Origin: Polyangium sp. y55x31
GTDB lineage: Bacteria; Myxococcota_A; Polyangia; Polyangiales; Polyangiaceae
Direction of reading: 5' to 3'
Length of the DNA stretch: 64,000 bases
Assembly (NCBI RefSeq): GCF_029946505.1
Contig: NZ_JARZHG010000018.1
Location: forward strand, 124,001-188,000
The notes under the pieces were generated by a model that saw only the letters and a program-made list of their open reading frames with translations, was not told where the DNA came from and did no database searches. Each line of letters starts with the position of its first letter. Within the stretch, counting starts at the first letter, position 1. Shown piece after piece: positions 9,980 to 21,418 of the stretch. The position numbers and the translations under genes were made by a program.

Positions 9980-10073
9980 GGCTTGCCGGACACCTCCCCG
10001 GTGCCGAGGTTCCGCGGGCCGCGCCACACATCACGCTTGACGCGCCTCCAGAAATGGAATTTTGCACCGCGCC

Positions 10074-10925
10074 ATGCGCCCACTTTCCGCCTCGTTCGCC
10101 CTGGCCACCGCGACCGTCCTCTTCGCCGCCTGCGCCTCGGCGCCGCCGCCCTCGCCGCCCCCGGCCCCGCCGTCGCCCGCGGCGCCCGCCACGCCGCCCG
10201 CAACGGCCGCTGCGCCCGCCGAGCCTGCCGCGCCCCCGCCCGCAGCCCCGGCGGCGGCCCCCGAGCCCGCCCCGGCGCCCGCCGAGCCCCCGCCCGCGCC
10301 GGCGGCCGAGGCCAAGCCCGCCGAGCCGCCGAAGCCCGAGGTGAAGGTCTCGAAAGGCGAGGCCGTGTATTACGACGCAAACGCCCGCGGGAGCTGTTCG
10401 CTCACGTTCGGCCGGGACGCCGCGGTGTTGTCCGCGCCGAATGCGGTCTACAACCAGATTCAGGCCTGCGGTCAATGCCTCGAAATCACGGGCTCCGAGG
10501 GCTCCGAGGTCGTGATGGTCGCCGATCGCTGCAACGATTGCCCGCCGGATCGGCTGGTCATCAACAAGCCCGCGTTCGTGAAGATCGCCGGCACGAAGGT
10601 CGGAAAGGCCGAGGTGACGTGGAAACCCGTGCCCTGCGCGGTGCAAGGCAACCTCGAGCTGCGCTTCAAGAAGACGAGCTCGATCCACTGGACCTCGATC
10701 CAGGTGCGCAATCACCGCATGCCGATCAAAAGCGTGGCCTTCAAGCGCGGCGACGAGTGGGTCGAGATGACGCGCTCGGACGATAACTATTTCACCGCGG
10801 CCAAAGGCGTCGGCTCGCAATCCGTGACGCTGCGGATCACCGGAGCGGACGGGCAGGTCGTGGAAGAGACCGTGGCGAAATGGAAGGACGGCGAGACCTA
10901 CAAGGGGACGGCGCAGTTCAAATAG
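10074..10925 (+). CDS. Expansin-like lipoprotein
   Basis: This 283-residue protein begins with a lipoprotein signal (LFAAC, Cys20), followed by a long Ala/Pro-rich linker to about residue 90. Then comes a double-psi beta-barrel expansin domain (CGQCLEITG, VVMVADRC, INKPAFVKIA) and a C-terminal beta-sandwich (about 190-283) like the second domain of bacterial EXLX1 expansins. Such proteins bind and loosen cellulose or peptidoglycan without hydrolysis. At the position where EXLX1 has the LDLS motif with its key Asp, this protein reads LVIN, so the loosening activity is uncertain and it may act as a binder. ATG 10074 is preferred over an upstream TTG because the signal peptide starts there. Confidence 0.8.
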   Translation: MRPLSASFALATATVLFAACASAPPPSPPPAPPSPAAPATPPATAAAPAEPAAPPPAAPAAAPEPAPAPAEPPPAPAAEAKPAEPPKPEVKVSKGEAVYYDANARGSCSLTFGRDAAVLSAPNAVYNQIQACGQCLEITGSEGSEVVMVADRCNDCPPDRLVINKPAFVKIAGTKVGKAEVTWKPVPCAVQGNLELRFKKTSSIHWTSIQVRNHRMPIKSVAFKRGDEWVEMTRSDDNYFTAAKGVGSQSVTLRITGADGQVVEETVAKWKDGETYKGTAQFK

Positions 10926-10935
10926 AGCGCGCCGT

Positions 10936-11937
10936 TCAGGGGAGCGGCAGCGGCGTCACCGTCCAGGTTCGTCCGTCCGGGCTCGTGTCGATTTCATCGA
11001 CCCCGACCGCCACGAAGACGCCGCCCCCCACCGCCACGTCGAGCCGCTCGTGCCGCTCCGCGGCCGTATGCGTGACCTCGAAGTCGTTGCCTCCGACCGA
11101 TCGATACAATTGATCCCCCGAGCCCGCGACGAGGACGTCGTTCGACTCGGCCAAACCCTGGCACGGAAAGCTGCCGATCTTCGTGGCCCACGTGTCGGCC
11201 GTTTCGGACGTGACGACGAACTTGGTCGCGATCGGCTGTTCGTCCGCGCCCGTCGAGGTCATACCGACGCCCTGGAACTGGCCGGCCGCGAAATGCAGGC
11301 AGTGCACCTCCTGCACGTCGACGAGGGGTTTTTCGGTGAAGGCCTGCGCGTCCGGCGAGACGTACACGCCCGGATGGAAGCCCCAGAAGACGAATTGGCC
11401 CGCGCCGAAGGCGATCCCGCTGATGGAGTATCCATCGGGGATCGCCGCCGCCGCCGTGAAGTTCCGGCCATCCGTCGAGACGAACGTCTGGCCGGCATGG
11501 TCGATGATCACGAACAGGCCGCCGCCGAACCCAACATGACGAAGCGGCTCGGTCGTGGGGAGATTGATGCGCGTCCACGCGACGCCGTCGTCCGAGGCGA
11601 GCGCGACCGGGATGGACGCGCCCGTCGCGGTGGGATGAGCCGTGCCGCCGACGGCGACGAAGACGCCGTTGCCGAACGTGATGTCGTGGAGCTCTTGCCT
11701 GGGAAGCGAAGCGTCGTGCCGCGTCCACGAGAGGCCGTCCGTGGAGCTCATGAGCAAGGGCTGGTTGTCCGCTCGCTCGATCTCGTCGTACCCGACGGCC
11801 ACGAACCGGCCCTCGCCATGCGTCACGGAGACGAGCACGTGCTGCGTTCCGTCCGTTTCGCCCTCGCCGCAAGCGCTCGTCGCGAGCGCGGCGGAGAGCA
11901 GGAGCGAGATACACGAGAGCCGATTCGTGGGCGCCAT
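10936..11937 (-). CDS. Lipoprotein with repeated beta-propeller-like motifs
   Basis: This 333-residue protein has a lipoprotein signal (ALATSAC) and about six repeats. Each repeat has a V-F-V-A-V-G strand followed by S-x-D-G-x-x-W, the pattern of sialidase/BNR or exo-alpha-sialidase-like beta-propeller blades. No catalytic residues are apparent, so a surface binding protein is the most cautious reading. Its stop is 10 bases from the convergent expansin-like gene, and the start lies 11 bases beyond the acnA stop on the same strand, so it could be read as the distal gene after acnA. Confidence 0.75.
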   Translation of the reverse strand: MAPTNRLSCISLLLSAALATSACGEGETDGTQHVLVSVTHGEGRFVAVGYDEIERADNQPLLMSSTDGLSWTRHDASLPRQELHDITFGNGVFVAVGGTAHPTATGASIPVALASDDGVAWTRINLPTTEPLRHVGFGGGLFVIIDHAGQTFVSTDGRNFTAAAAIPDGYSISGIAFGAGQFVFWGFHPGVYVSPDAQAFTEKPLVDVQEVHCLHFAAGQFQGVGMTSTGADEQPIATKFVVTSETADTWATKIGSFPCQGLAESNDVLVAGSGDQLYRSVGGNDFEVTHTAAERHERLDVAVGGGVFVAVGVDEIDTSPDGRTWTVTPLPLP

Positions 11938-11948
11938 GGGCGCCGATG

Positions 11949-14714
<2,766 letters not shown>

Positions 14715-14911
14715 GGTGGTCACCTTGGGGAGCGGCGTAGATTGAGACAAGGGATCCGGAGGCCGCGCGGCGCAAGGCTTCTCAGGAAAAGGGGCGGAGA
14801 GCAAGGGGGGAGCGCAGAAAGGCGCATGACGGGGGTTTTGCCGGGGCGGAGTGCGCCTCGGAAGGACGGCCCAGGCGGGCGCCGGGGAAGCGATCCGTTC
14901 GGGGGGAACGG

Positions 14912-15637
14912 CTACCGGCCCAGGAACCGCATCAAGAACGTGATGGGGTCGACCGAGACCTGGAGGCGGAGCTCGTTGTGGCCCGAGCCCGCGACATTGC
15001 TGTAGATCCATTGATGGCCGACCTCGGCCGCGAGGCCGCCATTGTAAAGCATGAGGACGAGGCTACTGCGGGGGCCGACCGCGAAGCCGCCGGCGACGTC
15101 GCCAATGACGAGTTTTTCGAGGATGCCGACGGAGGTCTGGTTCGTGCCGAAGAGGGGGCCGACGCCGACGGCGACGAAATGGCCGGGGCCGAGGGTGTCG
15201 TAGGAGTAGCCAGCCTCGGTCCAGATGGAGGTATACGAGGCGACGCCGGCACGGAAACCGAGGGCCGCGTCGAGGGCGAAGGCCGGTTTGGCCGAGCTTC
15301 CGGGGATGAAATGAAAGCTTGCGCCCGGGGAGACGCGCAACGTGAGCTGGTGCTTGGGCTTGCGTGAATTGGTGCCGGCGTCGAGGTAGTTCGGCGAGCC
15401 GTACGCGGGATAAGGCTGCTGGTACGGGTTCGGCTGCTGGTACGGGTAGGGTTGTTGATAAGGAGCGGGCTGCCCGTACGGGTAGGGTTGTTGATAAGGA
15501 GCGGGCTGCCCGTACGGGTAAGGCTGTTGATAGGGGTACGGCTGCTGCGGGTAATACTGCGCTTGGGCCAGGCTCGCGTGGAGGGTCGAAAGGAAGACGG
15601 TGCCCACGGCGAGGAGCTGCGTAGAAGTGCGCATCAT
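14912..15637 (-). CDS. Secreted Tyr/Pro/Gln-repeat protein with outer-membrane-type C-terminal domain
   Basis: This 241-residue protein has an N-terminal signal peptide ending ASLAQAQ, then about 60 residues of [14 protein letters not shown] repeats, then a Gly/aromatic-rich beta-strand region that resembles a small outer-membrane barrel. The repeat DNA (15411-15545) contains near-identical copies, so repeat number may vary. Start is the double ATG at 15637/15634. Function unknown; surface exposure of the low-complexity part is an inference. Confidence 0.72.
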   Translation of the reverse strand: MMRTSTQLLAVGTVFLSTLHASLAQAQYYPQQPYPYQQPYPYGQPAPYQQPYPYGQPAPYQQPYPYQQPNPYQQPYPAYGSPNYLDAGTNSRKPKHQLTLRVSPGASFHFIPGSSAKPAFALDAALGFRAGVASYTSIWTEAGYSYDTLGPGHFVAVGVGPLFGTNQTSVGILEKLVIGDVAGGFAVGPRSSLVLMLYNGGLAAEVGHQWIYSNVAGSGHNELRLQVSVDPITFLMRFLGR

Positions 15638-15818
15638 GGCGGGATGTCCCGAGGCGTAAGGCGTTGGAAAGAGGGTCCTTGGTGTGTGCCCCCGCCCGGT
15701 GCAAGGGCAAGGCCATCGGGGGAAAGGGCGTTTGCCGCGGGGACGCGGGGGCGCTGAGAACGGCCGTTCCCAGACGGGCGTGGCCGGAATGTCAGGGTGC
15801 GGGGGTACGGGGCGGATG

Positions 15819-16283
15819 CTAGGGGGCGGCGCAGTAGCCGAATCCCGGGCCGAAGAGGCGCTCTTCTTTGCAATCGAGGCCCGTGGGGCAATCGGCGTCG
15901 TCGTGTTCGAGGCGGCAGATCGGGACGCGATCGCTGCTGCTGCAGGCGTCCGAGCACTCGACGGCCGTGTACTTCGACGCGACCTCGTCCCAGAGGCCGC
16001 AGCAGACGCCGCCGAGGGGCGCGCAGTCGTCCGGGCCGTCGCACGGGACCGCGAGCGAGATGCAGCCGTCGGGAGCGGTGCACGCGGCCGTGGGGGCGTC
16101 GCCCTGCTCGACGCAGCAGACCTCGGACGGGCCGCAGACGTCGTCGCCGCAGCGGACCTCGTGGCCTTGCGCCGGGCCGCCCGCGTGGCCGGTCGGCGGC
16201 TGGTAGTCGCCGAGCCAGCACGCGCTCACCGCCGAGATGAGGCCCACCACCATCGAAGACAGAAGGATCCTCGTGCGCACCAT
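15819..16283 (-). CDS. Cys-rich lipoprotein, unknown
   Basis: This 154-residue protein has a signal peptide with a lipobox-like end (ISAVSAC, Cys about 22), then about 16 cysteines arranged in CC pairs and CxxC-like spacing (VCCVEQ, GVCCGLW). This style is common in small myxobacterial exported proteins. No enzyme motif. Disulfide-stabilised surface protein is the likely class; function unknown. Confidence 0.65.
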   Translation of the reverse strand: MVRTRILLSSMVVGLISAVSACWLGDYQPPTGHAGGPAQGHEVRCGDDVCGPSEVCCVEQGDAPTAACTAPDGCISLAVPCDGPDDCAPLGGVCCGLWDEVASKYTAVECSDACSSSDRVPICRLEHDDADCPTGLDCKEERLFGPGFGYCAAP

Positions 16284-16341
16284 GCCGAGGCCAGGATGGC
16301 ACGGCACGGCGCGATCGCGGAAGATCGCAAGGGAGCGCCCC

Positions 16342-16983
16342 TCACGCTTTCGTGCGCTTTTCGCCCTTCGCCTCGGCCGCGCGCGTGAGCCCGTCGAGCA
16401 GGCGCCCGTGCGCGAGGTCCGACGCGGCGCGGATGTCGAGCACGCCGAGCGGGGCGAATGCGCCCGACATCGCCAGCACCGCGAGGCCCTGGTGCATTGC
16501 AAAGACCGGGATCACGTACGAGAGCGCCTCGCCTTCACCGAAATACCCCGCCGCCTGCGCCTCCGCGATGTAACGATAGAGCAGGCCGAGGCTGCGGTCG
16601 CGGCCGTTCACGAGCGCCGGGTCGTTCAGGTCGGTGTCGGCGGAGAAGATCGCCTGGAAATAGCCGGGGTGGTCGATCGCGAAGCGCACGTACGCATGCG
16701 CGGCCGCGAGGAAACGCGCGCGGAGGTCGGAGCCCGCAGCCGTGAGCGCAGCGTCGACCGCGTCCGCGAGGCGATGCGCGCCCTCGGCCGCGAGCGCCGT
16801 GAGCAGCGCCCGCTTGTCGGCATAATGCCGGTACGGCGCGGCATGCGAGACGCCGACCCGCCGCGCGAGCTCGCGCAGCGTGAACCCCATCGGCCCGCGC
16901 TCCTCGATGAGCGCGAGCGCGCCCTCCCGAAGGGCGCGAGGCAAGTCCCCATGGTGGTACGGGCGCGGCGGGCGTCGAGGCAC
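16342..16983 (-). CDS. TetR/AcrR family transcriptional regulator
   Basis: This 213-residue protein has an N-terminal TetR helix-turn-helix (residues about 10-56: HHGDLPRALREGALALIEERG, then FTLRELARRVGVSHAAPYRHYADK) and a C-terminal TetR_C-type ligand domain. GTG 16983 precedes the typical RRPPRPYHHGDLP start of this subfamily. It is divergent from the acyl-CoA dehydrogenase gene with a perfect inverted repeat between them, so it most likely represses that gene, its own gene, or both in response to an acyl or aromatic ligand. Confidence 0.9.
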   Translation of the reverse strand: MPRRPPRPYHHGDLPRALREGALALIEERGPMGFTLRELARRVGVSHAAPYRHYADKRALLTALAAEGAHRLADAVDAALTAAGSDLRARFLAAAHAYVRFAIDHPGYFQAIFSADTDLNDPALVNGRDRSLGLLYRYIAEAQAAGYFGEGEALSYVIPVFAMHQGLAVLAMSGAFAPLGVLDIRAASDLAHGRLLDGLTRAAEAKGEKRTKA

Positions 16984-17011
16984 GGCCCGCAGCGTAGCAC
17001 GTCCGAGGCGG

Positions 17012-17030
17012 ATGTTGACGATCGCAACAT
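17012..17030. promoter_or_regulatory. Probable TetR operator (inverted repeat)
   Basis: ATGTTG and CAACAT form perfect 6-bp arms around a 7-bp spacer (ACGATCG) in the divergent TetR/acyl-CoA dehydrogenase gap. A further ATGTTGAC copy begins at 17034, offering a second half-site. Placement 29 bases upstream of the TetR start and about 90 bases before the dehydrogenase start suits repression of both genes. Confidence 0.55.
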
Positions 17031-17118
17031 TCGATGTTGACGGTGGAAACTTCGGGATGTTGTCGTTGTCTACATGAGGGTGACCGGCCGAGAACCCCGG
17101 TCTCCGGAGGGAACCGTC

Positions 17119-18303
17119 ATGACGAAGGGAACCGAGAACGTCCTCGAAGCCAGCCTGCTCGCGTCCGTCGCCCGGGTGCGCCCGGTCGCGGAGGCCCACG
17201 CCGACGCGTCGAACGAGGGCGCGACGCTGCATCCGGCGGTGGTCGAGGTGATGAAAAAGGAGGGGCTGTTCGGGCTCGCAGCGCCGAAGGAGGTGGGCGG
17301 GCAAGGGGCAGACGGGCGGACGCAGCTCGTGGTGTACGAGGCGATGGCGCACGCGGACCCGTCCGCAGGATGGGCGCTGATGATCGGGGCGATCATGAAC
17401 GGGATGATGGGCGCTTATCTGCCGGAGGCCGGGGCGCGGGAGGTCTTCGCCAGAGGAATGACGACGTCGGCCGGGCTGCAGGTGCCGATGGGGAAGGCGC
17501 GGCGGGTGCGCGGAGGTTTCGAGGTGACGGGGCGATGGGGATTCGGGAGCGGGATCCGGCACGCGAGCTGGGTGTACACGGCCGCGACGATCGAGGAGCC
17601 GACGCAGGTCGGGCCGCCGTCGTTCGTGCAGGTCGCGGTGCCGGTGTCGCGGGTGACGATCGAGGATACGTGGAACACGGCGTTTTTGCGGGGGAGCGGG
17701 AGCAACCATTACCGCATGGAGTCGGTGTTCGTGGAGGAGGCATTCACCTGCTCGTATCCGGGGGCGGCGCGGAAGCGGGGTCAGGCCTATTTCGAGCTGC
17801 CGTTCATCGCGCTGGTGGCGCCGGGGCACATCGGATTTGCGCTCGGCGTGGCAAGGCGGGCGCTCGAAGAGATCGCGATCGTCGCGCCGCGCCGGATCAA
17901 GGCCTGGAACGGCGAGGCGCTGGCCGCGCAATCGAGCTTCCGCGTGGAGCTCGGCCGAAAGCGTGCGGCCCTCGACGCGGCGCGGGCGCTCGCGCGCGAG
18001 GTGATCGAGCTGTCGATGCAGAGGGCCGAGGCGGGCCTTGCGCTGTCACCGGACGATTGGTCCGCCGTGCGCGCGGCGACGACGTATACGACCGAGGTCG
18101 CCGCGGACGTGACGTCCTTTGCATTCCGGGCGGGCGGGTCGAGCGCGATTTACGCGGGCACGGTGCTCGAACGGTGCTTCCGGGACATTCACGCGGCCGC
18201 GCAGCACATCGCCGCGACGGACGACGCCTACGATTACACGGCGCGCGTATGCATGGGGGAAGCGCCCTTCAATCCGCTGCTTCTGCCGCGAGAATCGGCT
18301 TAG
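17119..18303 (+). CDS. Acyl-CoA dehydrogenase family flavoprotein
   Basis: This 394-residue protein has the acyl-CoA dehydrogenase fold. The N-terminal helical domain contains EEGLFGLAAPKEVGGQG-like text, the middle beta domain has VTGRWGFGSGI, and the C-terminal helical bundle ends with the TDDAYDYT region. The C-terminal part resembles the DszC/HpaB-like (Acyl-CoA_dh_2) branch, so a monooxygenase on a small substrate is an alternative to classical beta-oxidation. ATG 17119 follows a GGAGGG ribosome site. Its TAG overlaps the convergent TAA of the next gene by four bases. Confidence 0.82.
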   Translation: MTKGTENVLEASLLASVARVRPVAEAHADASNEGATLHPAVVEVMKKEGLFGLAAPKEVGGQGADGRTQLVVYEAMAHADPSAGWALMIGAIMNGMMGAYLPEAGAREVFARGMTTSAGLQVPMGKARRVRGGFEVTGRWGFGSGIRHASWVYTAATIEEPTQVGPPSFVQVAVPVSRVTIEDTWNTAFLRGSGSNHYRMESVFVEEAFTCSYPGAARKRGQAYFELPFIALVAPGHIGFALGVARRALEEIAIVAPRRIKAWNGEALAAQSSFRVELGRKRAALDAARALAREVIELSMQRAEAGLALSPDDWSAVRAATTYTTEVAADVTSFAFRAGGSSAIYAGTVLERCFRDIHAAAQHIAATDDAYDYTARVCMGEAPFNPLLLPRESA

Positions 18304-18995
18304 AAACCCGCGCCGAGGCTGATGTATCCGAAGGGCAGGACGCCGAACGCGGTGGGGTCGTCGCCGAAGACGTTGAACCCCGGGCCCACGAGCGCCATCG
18401 CGCCGACACGGAACTGAAAGCCTGCGCCGTCCACCGGGTGCAAGCGATACCCCACCATGACGTTGCCATACGCGCCCACGCCCGAGCCCGACGCGCTCGC
18501 GCCGAAGCTGTTCGACGCCTGCGCCGTCGCATACGTGACCGAGACGCCGCCGCCGACCTCGAGCGCGTGTTTGCCGCTGCGAACGCCGAGGTAGCTGGCC
18601 GTGATGGGGAAGGTCAAAAGGCTCGCGCTCGCGCTCGACGAAGCGTTCCCCGCCGAGACCGTCGCCCCGATCGAGATGTAGCTGAACCCGACACGCACGC
18701 CGAGGTCGTCAATGATGCGGCGCTCGTAATTGAGCGAGTACCACAGGCCTGCCCCGAGGCCCTCGACATAGATCGAGTTCGGCGCGGGTTTGTCCTTGGT
18801 ATCTTCCTTGGGCTCGGTTTTGGCCGGCGCAGGCGCGGGCGCGGGCGCAGGCGCAGGCGCAGGTGCAGGCGCCGCAGCCTGCCCCTCGGGCGCGGGCGGC
18901 GGCGCCGCAGCCTCACCCGCCTGCGCGAACGCGGCGCTCGGGGCGAGGAGGAAAAGGGCGCTTGCCGCAATGCAATAAGAAGCAATCCGGGCCAT
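18300..18995 (-). CDS. Outer-membrane beta-barrel-like protein with Ala/Pro linker
   Basis: This 231-residue protein has a signal peptide (ending AFAQAGE), an Ala/Pro repeat linker of about 35 residues, a short Lys/Glu stretch, then alternating Gly/aromatic beta strands ending in Phe (LGAGF), as in porin-like barrels. Start ATG 18995 directly precedes the signal peptide. The upstream gap (19000-19130) is locally AT-rich and looks like its promoter. Function unknown. Confidence 0.75.
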   Translation of the reverse strand: MARIASYCIAASALFLLAPSAAFAQAGEAAAPPPAPEGQAAAPAPAPAPAPAPAPAPAKTEPKEDTKDKPAPNSIYVEGLGAGLWYSLNYERRIIDDLGVRVGFSYISIGATVSAGNASSSASASLLTFPITASYLGVRSGKHALEVGGGVSVTYATAQASNSFGASASGSGVGAYGNVMVGYRLHPVDGAGFQFRVGAMALVGPGFNVFGDDPTAFGVLPFGYISLGAGF

Positions 18996-19164
18996 GGGAC
19001 CTCCGTGAAGACAAGGGTGAGGCCCCCAAAGCACATGAAATGGTTCGCTCGGTCAAGCGAAAACAACCGTCCAGGACGCGATAATTGATGAATACGGTTC
19101 TCTGGGTTTATTCAATCTTTGTCCTGCGAAATTTTCTGCGCGCCTTTTGCGACGCAATCCGCGC

Positions 19165-19339
19165 GTGACGGGCCCCCCCCGAACCCGTCACTCACGAATT
19201 TGCCACGCGCGCGTGAATGGCAGACCCCCCCGATCCGTCATTCACCGTTTGCGTCGACGCTCGCGTCCGGCGGGCCCCCCCGAACCCGCCACCCGCGATC
19301 GTCACGCGCTCGTCGATGGCAGGCCCCCCCGAACCCGCC
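19165..19339. repeat. Four tandem C-loop hairpins
   Basis: Four units spaced about 50 bases apart each carry a stem-loop around a loop of the form C7-8-GA(A/T). Stem 1 is GTGACGGG/CCCGTCAC (19165-19172 with 19184-19191), stem 2 GTGAATG/CATTCAC (19213-19219 with 19239-19245), stem 3 GGCGGG/CCCGCC (19269-19274 with 19285-19290), and stem 4 GGCAGG/CCCGCC with one mismatch (19318-19339). The stems differ but stay paired. The array lies between the hemerythrin gene stop and the next minus-strand gene; the gap from 18996 to 19362 has no gene. Confidence 0.75.
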
Positions 19340-19362
19340 ACCCACGAAGCGCCGCCAAAACG

Positions 19363-20271
19363 TCAGCCCCGCGCCCGCTGCTTGCGCGGCGCCGACACCG
19401 CCTGACCCCGCGCGCCGCCGCCGCGCGCCATGCCCTTTTGCGCCCCACGCGCGCCGCCAGCCTGGCCGCCCCGCGCCGCCCCGCCGCTCTGCGACTGCGT
19501 CCGCGACGCACCCTGCCCGCGCGCCGCCGGCGCCTTCTGCGTCGACGCCGTCTTGCGCGCCTGCGTGCGCGAAGCTCCGCCCGCCGCGGCCCCGCCATTC
19601 CGCTTCTGCGCGACCGCCGCGCCACGCTTCGCCGGCGCCGCCTTCGCCGCGCCACGCTTCGCCGTGCCTCGCTGGGCCGCACCACGCTGGGCCGCGCCCG
19701 CCGCCCGCTTCGGCATCGCCTGGCGCTTCGCCGGCGCGCGCTTGCGCGGAGCCGCCGCCTTCTTCGCCCCGGGCGCCTGCGTGGCCACCTGCCGCGCCGC
19801 GATGCCGAGGCTCCGCTCCAGGATCGGGCGATGCCCCTCCGCGAGGCGCTCCGAGAACCGCGCCGAGAGACGATCGCCGAGCTGCTCGAGCTGGTCACGC
19901 TCCATCTCCCCCTCCGCCTGGGGCAGGAGCTCGCTCTCCTCCTCCTCGACGTGGTTCATCACGATGTCCTTGAGCGCGCCGAGCTTGGCCGAGAACGTCT
20001 CGTCGCCCACGCTGACCGACATCAGCCGGTAGAGCGCGAAATCCGCCACCGCGTGCTCCTCGAAGGCCTCGCGGATGCGACCGCTCGGGCCGAGCGCCTC
20101 CATCGCCGCCGGGTAGAAGATCTCCTCCTCGATCGCCGTGTGCGCCGCGAGCGCGTTGGCAAGCTCCTCGCGCAGCGAGGCACGCTCGTCCTCGTCCTCG
20201 GCACCCTCGATTTCGCGGAACAACTCTTCGACTTCGCGGTGCTGTTGCTTGAGTAGGTCGGTCGCCTTCAT
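19363..20271 (-). CDS. Hemerythrin HHE-domain protein with basic histone-like tail
   Basis: This 302-residue protein has an N-terminal hemerythrin HHE domain (about 1-125) with likely iron ligands His11, His44, Glu48, His73, His107 and Glu111. The C-terminal half (about 165-302) is an Ala/Lys/Arg/Gly low-complexity tail with PKRAAG, AKRGAA and RTQ repeats, like bacterial histone H1-type domains. ATG 20271 follows a GAGGAG ribosome site; the open frame upstream (to 20622) is poor in structure. An oxygen- or iron-binding protein that also binds DNA is the inference. Confidence 0.8.
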   Translation of the reverse strand: MKATDLLKQQHREVEELFREIEGAEDEDERASLREELANALAAHTAIEEEIFYPAAMEALGPSGRIREAFEEHAVADFALYRLMSVSVGDETFSAKLGALKDIVMNHVEEEESELLPQAEGEMERDQLEQLGDRLSARFSERLAEGHRPILERSLGIAARQVATQAPGAKKAAAPRKRAPAKRQAMPKRAAGAAQRGAAQRGTAKRGAAKAAPAKRGAAVAQKRNGGAAAGGASRTQARKTASTQKAPAARGQGASRTQSQSGGAARGGQAGGARGAQKGMARGGGARGQAVSAPRKQRARG

Positions 20272-20669
20272 GTCGAGCTCCTCAATCCGTTCCTTCTCGG
20301 CGTGCCGCGCCTCGCCGAGGCGCCGCCCCCTTCGTTCGTGCTCGCGGCTCCTTGCGCGTGGCATGCCAAAGCCCCCGAGGGCCCGAAGAAAAGCGAGGGA
20401 CGGACGGCGAAACCCCCCCACCCCACCCCCCGACGGAAGGCCGCGACCCGAGCGAAAGCACGAGCAAAACGAGGCAACGAGCCGAGCTTGCCGCGCAGGA
20501 GAGCCGCGCGCTGCGGAGGCTCGTACCCCGATCGGCGGGCGCGCAGGCAGTCGCGATGCGAAGAGCCGTGACCGCGCGCGGTCGGCGCAGTCGATCACGG
20601 CGGGTGGCACGGAGGTGCGCACCCGCGGATCACCCGCCTCGCGCGCGCGGGCAACAAAGGAGCAGGCGG
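20272..20669. other. Gene-free gap upstream of hemerythrin gene
   Basis: This 398-bp stretch holds the hemerythrin leader, with GAGGAG close to the start, and otherwise GC-rich sequence with several purine/C tracts near 20412-20450. The open frames seen here are long only because of GC content and show no protein-like composition. No RNA gene or repeat was recognised. Confidence 0.4.
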
Positions 20670-21404
20670 CTAGGGCGCGGCCGGCGCCTCGCCCTCCACG
20701 AAGGCGAACGACGGGGGGTGGGTCGAAACCATGCGGATCACGACGGCGTCGTGGTCACGCGCACCCGGTCCGACGACGAACGGATCGGCGCCCATGTCGA
20801 GCGCCGCAGCAAAATCCACGGCGGAAAACCAGGATGCGACGTCGAACCGGACCTCGATCCGCGAGGTCGCCTCGGTGACCGTTCCCTCGACCTTGGTGGT
20901 CGGCACGGCGCGCTGGCCCCGAAAGAGCGGGGCGACGTCGATGTCGGCCTCGAACCGGACGGACGTGCCGGCGCGGCTCGCCACACCCCGCACGCGCGCC
21001 GAATGCCCGCCCGGCGCCTCGGGCGAAGCCTGGGCCTCCTGCTCGGGCAAGAACCAGTGAATCCCGTAATCGTACGAGGCGCTGCGCACGTCCCCCGCGA
21101 ACCCCGCGTACGTGCCGAGCGGCGTCTCCCCTTCCCCGAGGACGTCGATCGTCGTGACGCGGCGAATTTCCCCCACGGCCGCGTCGCAAAGGGTGGCCGA
21201 GCCCGAGGCGCTGGCGCAAAAATAAGCCGGCCCGAAGGCCACACGCGCCTCGTCCAGGGTGACCGTAACATCGTCCACGACGAATTCGTTTGTCGGGGCA
21301 GACACGAAGAGCGCCGGGAACGAAACGTCGGGCTGTCCGGTGCCGGTCCCGCAGCCGGCGAGGACGAGGACAAACGGCAAAAACGAGCGCAGAAGACATC
21401 GCAT
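20670..21404 (-). CDS. Lipoprotein, unknown
   Basis: This 244-residue protein has a lipoprotein signal (LVLAGC, Cys18), then a beta-rich domain with YDYGIHWFLP and a repeated VRFEADIDV/EVRFDVASW pattern. This pattern fits a substrate- or metal-binding surface protein. The stop of the TonB-dependent receptor gene (21419) lies 15 bases beyond its start on the same strand, so the receptor and this lipoprotein are likely co-transcribed, receptor first. A role as a receptor partner is an inference. Confidence 0.72.
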   Translation of the reverse strand: MRCLLRSFLPFVLVLAGCGTGTGQPDVSFPALFVSAPTNEFVVDDVTVTLDEARVAFGPAYFCASASGSATLCDAAVGEIRRVTTIDVLGEGETPLGTYAGFAGDVRSASYDYGIHWFLPEQEAQASPEAPGGHSARVRGVASRAGTSVRFEADIDVAPLFRGQRAVPTTKVEGTVTEATSRIEVRFDVASWFSAVDFAAALDMGADPFVVGPGARDHDAVVIRMVSTHPPSFAFVEGEAPAAP

Positions 21405-21418
21405 GGCGGCACTCCGGC

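Noticed and set aside
19140..20900. CRISPR array, because of evenly spaced repeats at 19165-19339
   Set aside because: Only four imperfect hairpin units with differing stems and no spacer-like unique inserts or cas genes.
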